A stretch of DNA of 64,000 bases from assembly GCF_050586345.1 (NCBI RefSeq), contig NZ_JBOCEF010000016.1:21290-85289 (forward strand), in the 5' to 3' direction. The notes beneath the pieces are model-generated. The model was given only the letters and a program-made list of their open reading frames with translations, was not told the DNA's origin and did no database searches. This DNA is from JBOCEF01 sp050586345. GTDB taxonomy: Bacteria > Pseudomonadota > Alphaproteobacteria > Rhodobacterales > Rhodobacteraceae. The translations under genes were made by a program, and so were the position numbers. Of the stretch, positions 37,640-47,430 are shown piece after piece; the stretch's first letter is position 1, and the number at the start of each line of letters is the position of its first letter.

Positions 37640-37643
<4 letters not shown>
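37263..37643 (-). CDS. Unknown small protein coupled to HMG-CoA reductase
   Basis: This 126-residue protein has no signal peptide or membrane segment and I do not recognise its family. It contains FDEIDFHDGLLSSAAW near the N-terminus and a long predicted beta-rich middle. Its ATG overlaps the reductase stop (ATGA), so it is almost certainly translated with it. A partner or regulator of the reductase pathway is possible, but this is inference from position only. Confidence 0.8.
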
Positions 37644-38938
<1,295 letters not shown>

Positions 38939-39042
38939 GCCCCCGTCCTCCCTCTTGCGCGGCCATCGCTCGTCCGGGCCGCTTCGGCGGCATCCTGCAC
39001 CGCGCCCGGCCCCGCGCCAAGCGCCGCCCGCGTCCCCGCCGC

Positions 39043-39088
39043 GCGCCCGCGCCCCCTTTCGCGCCCGCGCCCCCTTTCGCGCCCGCGC
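39043..39088. repeat. 18-bp tandem repeat between HMG-CoA reductase and serS
   Basis: GCGCCCGCGCCCCCTTTC occurs at 39043-39060 and 39061-39078, with a third partial copy to 39088. It lies in the shared divergent upstream region of the reductase gene and serS, about 60 bases from serS. Confidence 0.88.
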
Positions 39089-39146
39089 GCGCTGATGCAT
39101 AACCCGTCCCGCAGAACCGCGAACCGCCCGCGAGAGGACCGATCCC

Positions 39147-40439
39147 ATGCACGACATCCGCCAGATCCGCGAGAACCCGGAGGCGTTCGACGCCGCCCTC
39201 TCCCGCCGCGGGGCCGCGCCGGTCTCGGCCGAGATCCTCGCCGTCGACGAGAGCCGCCGCGCGAAGATCAAGGCCGCCGAGGACGCGCTGGCCGAGCGCA
39301 ACGCCGCCAGCAAGCAGGTCGGCAAGGCCAAGGCCTCGGGCGATGAAGCGGAGTTCGAGCGGCTGCGCGCCCTCGTGGCCGACAAGAAGGCCGAGATCGC
39401 CCGCCTTGAAGAAGAGGCCAAGGCCGAGGATGCGCGCCTGAACGATTTGCTGCTGGTGATCCCGAACCTGCCCCTCGACAGCGTGCCCGAGGGCGCGGAC
39501 GAGGACGCGAACCAGGAGCTGTCGCGCTGGGGCGAGATCCCCGACTTCCCCTTCGCGCCGAAGGAGCATTACCAGCTCGGCGAAGCCATGGGGCTGATGG
39601 ATTTCGAAACGCCCGCCAAGATCTCGGGCGCGCGCTTCATGATGCTGACCGGGGCGCTGACGCGCCTGCACCGGGCGCTGGCGCAGTTCATGCTCGACAC
39701 CCATGTCGACGAGAACGGCCTCGAGGAGACCTGGACCCCCGTCCTGGTGCGCCCCGAGACCATGCTCGGCACCGGCCAGCTGCCGAAATTCGCCGAGGAC
39801 AGCTACCAGACCACCAATGGCTGGTGGCTGATCCCCACCGCCGAGGTGACGCTGACCTCGATCCCCGCGGGCGAGATCCTGGCCGAGGGCGACCTGCCGA
39901 AACGCTACGTGGCCTGGTCGCAGTGCTTCCGCTCCGAGGCGGGCTCCGCGGGCCGCGACACCGCGGGCATCCTGCGCCAGCACCAGTTCGAGAAGGTGGA
40001 GATGGTCTCCATCACCCGCCCCGAGGACGGGGAGGCCGAGCTCGAGCGCATGACCCGCTGCGCCGAGGGCATCCTCGAGGCGCTGGGCCTGCCCTACCGG
40101 CGGATGCTGCTCTGCACCGGCGACATGGGCTTCGGCGCGCGCCGCACCCATGACCTGGAGGTGTGGCTGCCCGGGCAGAACACCTATCGCGAGATTTCGT
40201 CGGTGTCCCTGTGCGGCGATTTCCAGTCCCGCCGCATGAACGCCCGCTTCCGCCGCGAGGGCGAGAAGAAGCCCGAGTTCCCGTCCACGCTCAACGGCTC
40301 CGGACTCGCCGTCGGGCGCACGCTGATCGCGGTGATGGAGAACGGCCAGCAGGAAGACGGGTCCATCACGATCCCCGAGGTGCTGCGCGGCTACATGAAA
40401 GGCGCGACGAAGATCACCGCCGAGGGCGCGCTGGCCTGA
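39147..40439 (+). CDS. serS: Seryl-tRNA synthetase
   Basis: SerS charges tRNA-Ser and tRNA-Sec. The 430-residue class II synthetase has the N-terminal coiled-coil arm that grips the tRNA long variable arm (about 28-100), motif 2 around FRSEAGSAGRDTAGILRQHQ and motif 3 around NGSGLAVGRTLIAVME. GAGAGG supports the start. It is followed by a strong terminator. It belongs to a conserved neighbourhood with surE, pcm and tatABC, here interrupted by two small genes. Confidence 0.97.
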   Translation: MHDIRQIRENPEAFDAALSRRGAAPVSAEILAVDESRRAKIKAAEDALAERNAASKQVGKAKASGDEAEFERLRALVADKKAEIARLEEEAKAEDARLNDLLLVIPNLPLDSVPEGADEDANQELSRWGEIPDFPFAPKEHYQLGEAMGLMDFETPAKISGARFMMLTGALTRLHRALAQFMLDTHVDENGLEETWTPVLVRPETMLGTGQLPKFAEDSYQTTNGWWLIPTAEVTLTSIPAGEILAEGDLPKRYVAWSQCFRSEAGSAGRDTAGILRQHQFEKVEMVSITRPEDGEAELERMTRCAEGILEALGLPYRRMLLCTGDMGFGARRTHDLEVWLPGQNTYREISSVSLCGDFQSRRMNARFRREGEKKPEFPSTLNGSGLAVGRTLIAVMENGQQEDGSITIPEVLRGYMKGATKITAEGALA

Positions 40440-40468
40440 TCCGGGCCGCGCCGCATTGGAACACCCCG

Positions 40469-40500
40469 ACGGGGGGCGCGCAGGCCGCGCCCCCCGTTTT
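40469..40500 (+). terminator. Terminator of serS
   Basis: ACGGGGGGCGCG (40469-40480) pairs perfectly with CGCGCCCCCCGT (40486-40497), followed by TTTT. Confidence 0.88.
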
Positions 40501-40672
40501 CGTCTCGCGGCGCGCGCCTTTGGGCCCACGCCTTTCGCATAGACGCCCCATCCGGCGGACTCAGGTCCCGATCCCGGCGCGCCGGTGTCCGATACCTCCA
40601 CGTTCTCCAATTCACTTCGCATTCGAGTAAAACAGGTTTCGAAAGTCAGGTCAGACAGGGGAGACCACGCGA

Positions 40673-41263
40673 ATGTCCTCGATCAGCAGCATGTCCGGCG
40701 CCTCGGCCATCCACGCCCAGAACATCGCGGCGATGCAGCAGGCGGCGCAGACCCGCCAGGACGCGGCCGCGGCCGAACAGCAGACCCCGGCCAACAAGAC
40801 CACCGGCGCGGGCGGGACCGAGATCGCCCGCCAGCAGGCGGTGACCCGCGCGCAGCTCGCCTCGGCCGTCAGCCCGGTGGAAGGCCAGAAGCGCGTCGCC
40901 GAGAACAACGAGTCGATCAAGCCCCCGACCGAGCAGACCTTCGAGGCCCCCGGCCTGAAGATGAAGGCCGAGATCGCCCGCCAGGCCCGGATCGAGGTGC
41001 GCCAGGCGATCGAGAGCTCGTTCCTGCAGTCGATGATGGAGGGCGCCACCACCGCCTCGCGCGACGCGGCGATGGAACAGGGCGACGCCATGGCCCGCAA
41101 CCGCGAGACCATGCGCTCGATGGAAATGCCCGAGGCGAGCCGCGCCTTCCGCGCCGAGCAGGAGATCTCGACCAAGCGGTTCGAGGCGCAGCTGGCCGAG
41201 CTGCGCTCCATGGTGCTGGGTCAGCCCGGCGGCGGGAGCATGGGCATGGACATGCGTGCGTGA
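40673..41263 (+). CDS. Unknown helical Ala/Gln/Met-rich protein
   Basis: This 196-residue protein has no signal peptide, membrane segment or motif I recognise. It is rich in Ala, Gln, Glu and Met, starts MSSISSMSGASAIHAQNIAA and looks almost wholly helical in its second half (MEMPEASRAFRAEQEISTKR). GGGGAG precedes the start, and a terminator follows, so it has its own transcription unit with a relatively AT-rich leader (40580-40672). The composition resembles secreted helical or export-substrate proteins, but no function can be assigned. Confidence 0.78.
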   Translation: MSSISSMSGASAIHAQNIAAMQQAAQTRQDAAAAEQQTPANKTTGAGGTEIARQQAVTRAQLASAVSPVEGQKRVAENNESIKPPTEQTFEAPGLKMKAEIARQARIEVRQAIESSFLQSMMEGATTASRDAAMEQGDAMARNRETMRSMEMPEASRAFRAEQEISTKRFEAQLAELRSMVLGQPGGGSMGMDMRA

Positions 41264-41586
41264 CACGGACAGGCCCGCAGAGAGGGCCGCGTAGCAGACG
41301 AGGGACGGGGGAAAGGGGGCCGCGAGGCTCCCTTTCCTTGTTCGGGCTTGATTCGGCCCGGCGGGCGCGCGGAACCGCCCGCCGCCCCGCCATCGCCGCA
41401 GCTCCGCGCCGGCGACCATGGTCGTATGGATCCGCAACTTTCGGTTGCACAGCGGTACTGATCCGCATGGAAACGGTATTTCGACACCGCGGACGTAGCG
41501 TCAATCTGCTTTTTCGTTCATAGTGGCGGCAGCCCGCCCGCTGGGGAGGCGGGCCCGCGGCCGAAGCGCCGACGAAGAGACGGAAA
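41264..41586. other. Intergenic region with a low-GC segment
   Basis: This 323-base gap contains the terminator at 41310-41342 and then a segment at about 41410-41520 that is less GC-rich than usual, with a small dyad GCAAC-TTTCG-GTTGC (41434-41448) and the palindrome GACCATGGTC (41414-41423). I see no gene. A promoter for the SET-like gene is probable, but no clear consensus is visible. Confidence 0.55.
41310..41342 (+). terminator. Terminator of the unknown helical protein gene
   Basis: GGAAAGGGGGC (41310-41320) pairs with GCTCCCTTTCC (41327-41337), with one wobble, and TTGTT follows. Confidence 0.8.
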
Positions 41587-41934
41587 ATGCTCATGTTGCT
41601 AGTAAAATGCCTGCACCTGCCCGATCCCGACGCCGGGACGGGCCTCTATACGCTCGAGCCGATCCGCGCCGGGGACGTGGTCTGGCGCTTCGGCAGCGCC
41701 GCGGAACGGCCGCTTCCGGCCGCCACCTGCGCGGCGCTGGGGCCCGCGCAGCGCCGCGCGGCCGAACAGGTCGCGCCGCAGGACGTCCACGCGCTCGCGC
41801 TGCGCCACGACGCGGCCCCCAATCTCGATTTCTCGCGCCCCATGGTCGGCGTCGCGCTGCGCGACATCTCCGAGGGCGAGGAGCTGACCGCCGACCTGTC
41901 GCAATTCGCCCTGCCCGGCGCCGCGGCGGCCTGA
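41587..41934 (+). CDS. Small SET-domain-like protein
   Basis: This 115-residue protein has landmarks of a compact SET domain: GTGLYTLEPIRAGDVVWRF near the start, matching the usual G-x-G-(L/V)-(F/Y) opening, APNLDFSR in place of the NHSC-type motif, and ALRDISEGEELTADL at the end, where the usual catalytic Tyr is not obvious (TADL instead of TYDY). SET domains methylate lysines. It is shorter than a standard domain, so it may be a reduced or inactive relative. Start uncertain (41587 or 41593); the ribosome binding site is weak. Confidence 0.62.
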   Translation: MLMLLVKCLHLPDPDAGTGLYTLEPIRAGDVVWRFGSAAERPLPAATCAALGPAQRRAAEQVAPQDVHALALRHDAAPNLDFSRPMVGVALRDISEGEELTADLSQFALPGAAAA

Positions 41935-42060
41935 GCGCCCGGCCGTCGCCCGGCCGCCGCGGCGCCGCCCCGCCGGGCGCTTCACCCTGCTGCGCGATGG
42001 ACCGCGGCGGCGCAAGCCGCTAGACCGGGGGTCGAGACCTTCTGCCCCCGGAGACCACGC

Positions 42061-42852
42061 ATGCGCATCCTGATCACCAATGACGACGGCATCACCGCCC
42101 CCGGCCTGAAGGCCGCCGAGGACATCGCGCACGAGCTTGCGGGCCCCGAGGGCGAGGTCTGGGTGGTCGCGCCCGAGAGCGAGCAGTCCGGCGTCGCGCA
42201 TTGCATCAGCTACACCAAGCCGATGCGCCTCAACCAGCTGGGCCCCCGGCGCTTCGCGGTCGACGGCTCGCCCGCCGACTGCGTGATCTGCGCGGTCAAG
42301 CACCTGATGGCCGACTGCCCGCCCGACCTCGTGCTCTCGGGCGTCAACCGCGGGCACAACGTGGCCGAGGACATCGTCTATTCCGGCACCGTCGGCGGCG
42401 CGATGGAGGCGGCGATCCACCGCTTCCCCGCCGTGTCGCTGTCGCAGTATTACGGGCCGAACAATCTCGGGCTCGACGACACGTTCGAAGCCTCGCGCCG
42501 CCACGGCGCCGCCGCCGTGCGCAAGGTGCTGAAGATGGGATTCGGCCAGCGCAGCGACCCGTACCAGCTGTTCTGGAACGTGAATTTCCCGCCGATCCCC
42601 GGCGACCAGGTGCGCGGGATGCGCGCGGCGCGCCAGGGCGCGCGCCCCGGCGGCGCCTTCCAGATCCGCCAGGACGTGGCCCCGAACGGGCGCACCTATT
42701 TCTGGCTGACCCACGGCAAGGGCAATATCGAGAGCCGCCCCGGCGACGACGCGCGCGAATGCGCCGAGGGCTGGGTGACGGTCACGCCGCTGCGCGCCGA
42801 CCTGACCTCCGAAGACGACCTCTCGGCCGCCGCCGCGGCCCTGAACGGCTGA
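42061..42852 (+). CDS. surE: 5'/3'-nucleotidase SurE
   Basis: SurE is a metal-dependent survival phosphatase acting on nucleoside monophosphates. The 263-residue product starts MRILITNDDGITAPGLKA with the Asp-Asp metal site, then PESEQSGVAHCIS, LVLSGVNRGHNVAED with the catalytic Asn, and YSGTVGGAMEA. GGAG precedes the start. It normally forms surE-pcm-nlpD; here a small opposite-strand open frame separates it from pcm by 553 bases. Confidence 0.96.
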   Translation: MRILITNDDGITAPGLKAAEDIAHELAGPEGEVWVVAPESEQSGVAHCISYTKPMRLNQLGPRRFAVDGSPADCVICAVKHLMADCPPDLVLSGVNRGHNVAEDIVYSGTVGGAMEAAIHRFPAVSLSQYYGPNNLGLDDTFEASRRHGAAAVRKVLKMGFGQRSDPYQLFWNVNFPPIPGDQVRGMRAARQGARPGGAFQIRQDVAPNGRTYFWLTHGKGNIESRPGDDARECAEGWVTVTPLRADLTSEDDLSAAAAALNG

Positions 42853-42873
42853 CGCCCGGCGACAGGGGCGCGC

Positions 42874-43146
42874 TCAGCGCCCCTCGCCCTCCCCCAGGGC
42901 CGCTTCCTTCCGGGCGCGGCGCGCGTGGTGGGACATGGCCGAGGCGACGGCCCCCGCCACGCCCCCGCCGATGAAGGCGCCGGGCCAGGTCCCGAAGAGC
43001 TCCGCCGCCGAGAGCCCCGCGAGCCCGCCGAGCGGCAGCGCGATCCACAGAAGATGCGCCCCGGGCGGGCGCGGCGGCGCGCCGGGGCCCCGCGCCGGGT
43101 CCTGCCCGCCGCTCCGCCGCCCTGCATCTGCGCCTGTCCGTGCCAT
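42874..43146 (-). CDS. Possible small two-helix membrane protein
   Basis: This 90-residue product would have two hydrophobic helices (LLWIALPLGGLAGLSAAELF and PGAFIGGGVAGAVASAMS) and a charged C-terminus. It converges on surE and sits in the gap before pcm. The ribosome binding site is weak and I know no homologue. The glycine-spaced helices support coding, but a chance frame in GC-rich DNA is possible. Confidence 0.5.
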   Translation of the reverse strand: MARTGADAGRRSGGQDPARGPGAPPRPPGAHLLWIALPLGGLAGLSAAELFGTWPGAFIGGGVAGAVASAMSHHARRARKEAALGEGEGR

Positions 43147-43405
43147 GGGCCAAGGGTCCCCCGCCGCGCCCGGCAGGGTCCAGCGAAAAACCCTTCGGAT
43201 TTTAACGATTTGGCGGCGGCCCCGGCGCCGCGACCGGCCCATGCGTCGCCCTTTCGCCACGCTGCGGCGCCTCGGCGACTCCGCGCCCGCCGCGCCCGCT
43301 TGCAGCCCCCCTTCGCCCCGCCATATCCTGCGCCCCGCAGGGCCTGAAGGCCCCCGCGCGGCCCGCCGGATCCCCCGCCTGCCGCCGCCGCGAGACGAGG
43401 AGCGG

Positions 43406-44071
43406 ATGACCCAAGCCCACACCCCCTCCGACCCCGAGGAACGCGCGCAGATCGTGTTCGCGCTGCGCTCCTGCGGGATCACCGACCCGCGGGTCCTGGA
43501 GGCGGTGGAATCCGTGCCCCGGCGCCTGTTCATCGACCGCGCCTTCCGCGCCCGGGCCGCCGAGGACACGCCCCTGCCGATCGCCTGCGGACAGACCATC
43601 TCGGCCCCCTCGGTGGTCGGGATCATGACCCAGGCGCTGGCCGTCACCCCCCGCTGCAAGGTGCTGGAGATCGGCGCCGGCTCGGGCTACCAGACCGCGA
43701 TCCTCGCCCGCCTCGCCCGCCGGGTCTATGCCGTGGAGCGTCACCGCCCCCTGGCCCGCGCCGCGCGCGAATTGATCGAGCGCGAGCTCGACCTGCCCAA
43801 CGTCACCATCATGGCCGGGGACGGCACGCTGGGCCTGCCCGACCAGGCGCCCTTCGACCGGATCCTGCTGGCGGCGGCGGCCGAGGACGTGCCGCGCGAC
43901 CTGATGCAGCAGCTGCGCGTCGGCGGCATCATGGTGCTGCCCGTGGGCCAGTCCGACGACATCCAGCAGCTGATCCGCATTGAAAAGACTGAAAACGGCC
44001 CAGTTTATTCGGAACTGTCGCCGGTGCGGTTCGTGCCGCTCCTCGAAGGCGTCGCCGCCGACCTGGACTGA
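43406..44071 (+). CDS. pcm: Protein-L-isoaspartate O-methyltransferase
   Basis: Pcm methylates isoaspartyl residues so that damaged proteins can be repaired. The 221-residue product has the family motifs QTISAPSVVGIMTQAL, VLEIGAGSGYQTAILARLA (SAM site, about 83-101) and DRILLAAAAEDVPRDL, and ends in VRFVPLLEG. GAGGAGCGG fixes the start at 43406; the open frame extends much further upstream without a site. It precedes the nlpD-like gene, as in the classical surE-pcm-nlpD order. Confidence 0.94.
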   Translation: MTQAHTPSDPEERAQIVFALRSCGITDPRVLEAVESVPRRLFIDRAFRARAAEDTPLPIACGQTISAPSVVGIMTQALAVTPRCKVLEIGAGSGYQTAILARLARRVYAVERHRPLARAARELIERELDLPNVTIMAGDGTLGLPDQAPFDRILLAAAAEDVPRDLMQQLRVGGIMVLPVGQSDDIQQLIRIEKTENGPVYSELSPVRFVPLLEGVAADLD

Positions 44072-44169
44072 CGCCCGCCGCCGCGACGCCGCCGCCTTGA
44101 TGCGGCGCCCAACAGACGACCCATGGCGCAGCGCCCGTGCCGCGCGCGCCGACCAAGGAGAGACCCGCC

Positions 44170-45672
44170 ATGTCCCGCCGCCCCGCGCCGCGCGCCCTTC
44201 GCGCCGCCCTGCTGATCGGCCTGCCCGCCGCCCTCGCGGCCTGCGTGGGCCAGGGCGACCAGGGGCCGCCCCCGGCCGCGCCGCCGCCCACGCCCGCCGC
44301 GCCGCAGGTCAAGGCCGCCGGCCCCGCCCAGCCCGACGCGCGCGGGATGATCTTCATGGACGGCTACGTGCTGGCGGTGGCCCGCGCGGGCGACACGCTC
44401 GAAACCCTCGCGGCGCGCACCGGCGCCGACGCCGTCGCCATCGCCTCCTATAACGGGCTGCCCGCGAACTACGTGCCCCGCGCGGGCGACGAGGTGGTGC
44501 TGCCCCCGAAGCTCGGCGGCTACGCCCGCCTCGCCGCGCCCGCCGCCGGTCCCGCCGGGGCCGCCGCCGCGGCGCGCCCGCTCTCGGCCCCGATCGAGCC
44601 GATGGAGACGCTGGAGACCCTGCCCGAAGACGCCGTGGCCGCGGCGCCGGACGGCCGGCTCGCCGGGGACGCCCCCGAAGCGGGCGCCGGCGCCGGCCCC
44701 GCGGGCGCGCCCGGCCCGAACAATGCCGAGTGGTCCGCCGCCCGCATCGCCGACGCCATCGCCCGGGGCGAGCAGGCCCCGGCCCAGGCGCAGGCCCAGG
44801 CGGCGCCCGCCGCGTCCGAGCAGGCCCCGGTCCTCAACGGCGGCCGCGACATCGTCTATCACGAGGTCCAGCCGGGCGAGACGGTGGCCGACATCGCCGC
44901 CCGCTACGGCGCCACCATGGACCAGGTGGCGAGCTGGAACGCCCTCGCCGGCCCCGCCTACCGCGTGACCCCCGGCCAGGTGCTGACCGTGCCGGTCGAA
45001 CCCGGCGCCCAGGCCGCCCGCGGCGCCAACCCGGTGGAGCTTCCGGGCCAGGCGGGCGCGACCCTGCCACCGCCCGAGAGCGCGGCCCAGCCCAAGCCCG
45101 CCGACAGCATCGCGCCCCGGCCCCTCGCCTCGCCGCAGCTGGGCCAGTACCAGCAGGCGGCCGAGGTCCCGGCCCCGCGCGCCGTCGACGCCCCCGCCGC
45201 GCCGGAAGAACAGGCCCAGGCGGTCGCGAGCCTCGAGGAAGCGGCCCCCGCCCCGGCGGCGGCCCCCGCGGCCCCCGAAGCCGCGCCCGCCGATGATGGC
45301 GGCCGCTTCCTGCGCCCCGTCCCGGGCCGGGTCCTGTCGCCCTACAACCAGGGGACCGGGCCGGACCGCAATGACGGCGTCGATTTCGACGCCGCGCCGG
45401 GCGAGCGGGTGCGCGCCTCGGCCGACGGCACGGTGGCGCTGGTGTCGACCAGCCTCGGCGACTGGGGTTCGATCGTGCTGGTGCGGCACGAGGCCGATTA
45501 CATGACCGTCTATGGCCGCCTCGGCGCCGTGAACGTCAGCAAGGGCCAGCGGATCAAGCGCGGCGACATCGTCGGCCAGGTGGCCACGCCCACCGGCGAC
45601 AACCCGGCGATGCTGCATTACGAGGTCCGCCGCGGCGCGTTCTCGGAAGACCCGATGACCTTCTTCGAGTGA
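44170..45672 (+). CDS. NlpD-like lipoprotein with LysM repeats and degenerate LytM domain
   Basis: This 500-residue protein is a lipoprotein (signal with lipobox LAAC, Cys25), with two LysM repeats (about 60-110 and 230-280) joined by Ala/Pro-rich linkers, and a C-terminal M23/LytM domain (about 375-500). Active M23 enzymes need an H-x-x-x-D and an H-x-H; here the first His site reads NDGVDFDA and only LHYEVR remains, so the domain is probably non-catalytic, as in NlpD/EnvC activators of amidases. AAGGAGAG fixes the start. Its place after surE-pcm supports an NlpD role in cell separation. Confidence 0.9.
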   Translation: MSRRPAPRALRAALLIGLPAALAACVGQGDQGPPPAAPPPTPAAPQVKAAGPAQPDARGMIFMDGYVLAVARAGDTLETLAARTGADAVAIASYNGLPANYVPRAGDEVVLPPKLGGYARLAAPAAGPAGAAAAARPLSAPIEPMETLETLPEDAVAAAPDGRLAGDAPEAGAGAGPAGAPGPNNAEWSAARIADAIARGEQAPAQAQAQAAPAASEQAPVLNGGRDIVYHEVQPGETVADIAARYGATMDQVASWNALAGPAYRVTPGQVLTVPVEPGAQAARGANPVELPGQAGATLPPPESAAQPKPADSIAPRPLASPQLGQYQQAAEVPAPRAVDAPAAPEEQAQAVASLEEAAPAPAAAPAAPEAAPADDGGRFLRPVPGRVLSPYNQGTGPDRNDGVDFDAAPGERVRASADGTVALVSTSLGDWGSIVLVRHEADYMTVYGRLGAVNVSKGQRIKRGDIVGQVATPTGDNPAMLHYEVRRGAFSEDPMTFFE

Positions 45673-45713
45673 AATGAAAAGGCCCGGAGCATCGCTCCGG
45701 GCCTTTTCATTTC
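45671..45713. terminator. Strong bidirectional terminator
   Basis: A perfect 20-bp stem (arms 45671-45690 and 45694-45713, loop ATC) has GAAATGAAAA on one side and TTTTCATTTC on the other. It starts inside the stop codon of the nlpD-like gene and ends transcripts from both directions. Confidence 0.93.
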
Positions 45714-45732
45714 AGCGGCTTGTGCGTCGGTC

Positions 45733-46605
45733 TTAAAGCGCGATCTTGACGCCCTTGCGCCCCGCGAGATCGGTGATGAACTGCCACGCCACGCGCCCCG
45801 AGACGCCGCCGCGGGTCTGCCGCCACTCCACCGCCTCGGCCAGAAGCTCCTCGTCCGCGACCGGGATCGAGAAGGCGTCGCGATAGGACTTCACCATCTC
45901 GAAATAATCGTCCTGGCGGCAGGCATGGAAGCCGAGCCACAGCCCGAAGCGGTCCGAGAGCGACACCTTCTCCTCGGTCGATTCCGAGGGGTTGATGGCG
46001 GTGCTGCGCTCGTTCTCGATCATGTCCCGCGGCATCAGGTGCCGCCGGTTGGAGGTGGCGTAGAGCAGCACGTTTTCCGGCCGCCCCTCGACCCCGCCAT
46101 CCAGGATCGCCTTGAGCGACTTGTAATGGCTGTCATCATGGTCGAACGACAGGTCGTCGCAGAACAGCAGGAAGCGCACGGCCGGCGCCTCGCGCATGAT
46201 GTTCATCAGCCGGCCGACCGAGGGGATGTCCTCGCGCTGGATCTCGACCAGCTTGACCTCGCCTTCGCCTTCCGCGTTGACGGCGGCGTGCACGGCCTTG
46301 ACCAGGCTCGATTTTCCCATGCCGCGCGCGCCCCAGAGAAGGGCGTTGTTCGCGGGCAGGCCGCGGGCGAAGCGGCGGGTGTTCTCCAGCAGCGTCTCGC
46401 GCGACCGGTCGACGCCGACCAGCAGCTCCAGCGGCACGCGGCTGACCGCGCGCGCCGGGTCCAGCCGGTCCGGCGACACGCGCCAGACATAGGCCTCGGC
46501 GGCGTCGAAGCGCGGCGCGGGCATCGGCGGCGGGCTGATCCGCTCCAGCGCCTCGGCGATGCGCGTCAGGGCCGAGACCATGCCCTCTTCGGCGGCGATG
46601 GTCAT
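45733..46605 (-). CDS. DUF815-family AAA ATPase
   Basis: This 290-residue protein matches DUF815 (PF05673), a P-loop family of unknown function. Walker A is WGARGMGKSSLVKAV (about 91-105), Walker B FLLFCDDLSF, and a sensor-like stretch YATSNRRHLMPRDM follows. The first base group of the gene overlaps the tatC stop (ATGA), so it is coupled to the Tat genes and may serve export or quality control, but this is inference. It ends before the strong terminator shared with the nlpD-like gene. Confidence 0.88.
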   Translation of the reverse strand: MTIAAEEGMVSALTRIAEALERISPPPMPAPRFDAAEAYVWRVSPDRLDPARAVSRVPLELLVGVDRSRETLLENTRRFARGLPANNALLWGARGMGKSSLVKAVHAAVNAEGEGEVKLVEIQREDIPSVGRLMNIMREAPAVRFLLFCDDLSFDHDDSHYKSLKAILDGGVEGRPENVLLYATSNRRHLMPRDMIENERSTAINPSESTEEKVSLSDRFGLWLGFHACRQDDYFEMVKSYRDAFSIPVADEELLAEAVEWRQTRGGVSGRVAWQFITDLAGRKGVKIAL

Positions 46606-47417
46606 TCCTCGTCGTCCTCGTCCACCAGGCCGTCCTCGATGTCGCGCTGGCGGCGCTTCTTCTCGGAGGCTTTCACCAGGAAGATCGAGACCTCGTAGAG
46701 CAGGTAGATCGGGATGCCGAGGCCGAGCTGCGAGATCGGGTCCGGCGGGGTCAGCACCGCGGCGGCGGCGGCGATGGCGACCACGGCGTATTTGCGCATG
46801 TTCGCCAGCCCCTCGCCCGTCACCAGCCCGGCGCGGCCCATCAGGGTCAGCAGCACGGGAAGCTGGAAGCAGATGCCGAAGGCGAGGATGAAGGTCATCA
46901 TCAGGTCGAGGTAGTCGCGCACCTTCCCGAGGAACTCGGTCGAGGTGACGGTCGACCCGTCGACATTCGTGCCGTAGTCGAGGAAGAACCCGAAAGCCAT
47001 TGGCGCGACAAGGAAATACACCAGCGACGAGCCGAGCAGGAACAGCACCGGCGTGGCCGCCAGGAACGGCCAGAACGCGTCGCGTTCATTCCGGTAGAGG
47101 CCCGGCGCGACGAATTTCCAGACCTGCATGGCGATGATCGGGAACGCCAGGAAGAAGCCGCCGAACAGCGCCACGCGCAGGTCGGTGAAGAACTTCTCGT
47201 GCAGGGCGGTGTAGATCAGCTTCGGCGCCATGTCCCGCGCCTCGAGCGCGTCATGCAGCGGCCGGGTCAGGAAGTCGAACAGCTGGGTGGCGAAGATGAA
47301 GCACAGGATCATCATCGCGGCCAGGCCGACGACGGACCAGATCAGCCGCGTGCGCAGCTCGACCAGGTGTTCGATCAGCGGGGCCTTGGTGCTGTCGATG
47401 TCTTCTTGGGTGCTCAC
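46602..47417 (-). CDS. tatC: Twin-arginine translocase subunit TatC
   Basis: TatC is the multi-spanning receptor for twin-arginine signal peptides. The 271-residue product has six transmembrane segments and the family motifs HLVELRTRLIW near the start, FAPGLYRNER-like (KFVAPGLYRNERDAFWPF) and MRKYAVVAIAAAAAVLTPPD. The start is GTG with GAGG upstream. The C-terminal tail is acidic (EDGLVDEDDEE). It is 13 bases downstream of tatB and overlaps the following DUF815 gene. Confidence 0.96.
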   Translation of the reverse strand: MSTQEDIDSTKAPLIEHLVELRTRLIWSVVGLAAMMILCFIFATQLFDFLTRPLHDALEARDMAPKLIYTALHEKFFTDLRVALFGGFFLAFPIIAMQVWKFVAPGLYRNERDAFWPFLAATPVLFLLGSSLVYFLVAPMAFGFFLDYGTNVDGSTVTSTEFLGKVRDYLDLMMTFILAFGICFQLPVLLTLMGRAGLVTGEGLANMRKYAVVAIAAAAAVLTPPDPISQLGLGIPIYLLYEVSIFLVKASEKKRRQRDIEDGLVDEDDEE

Positions 47418-47430
47418 GGCTGGGGATCCC

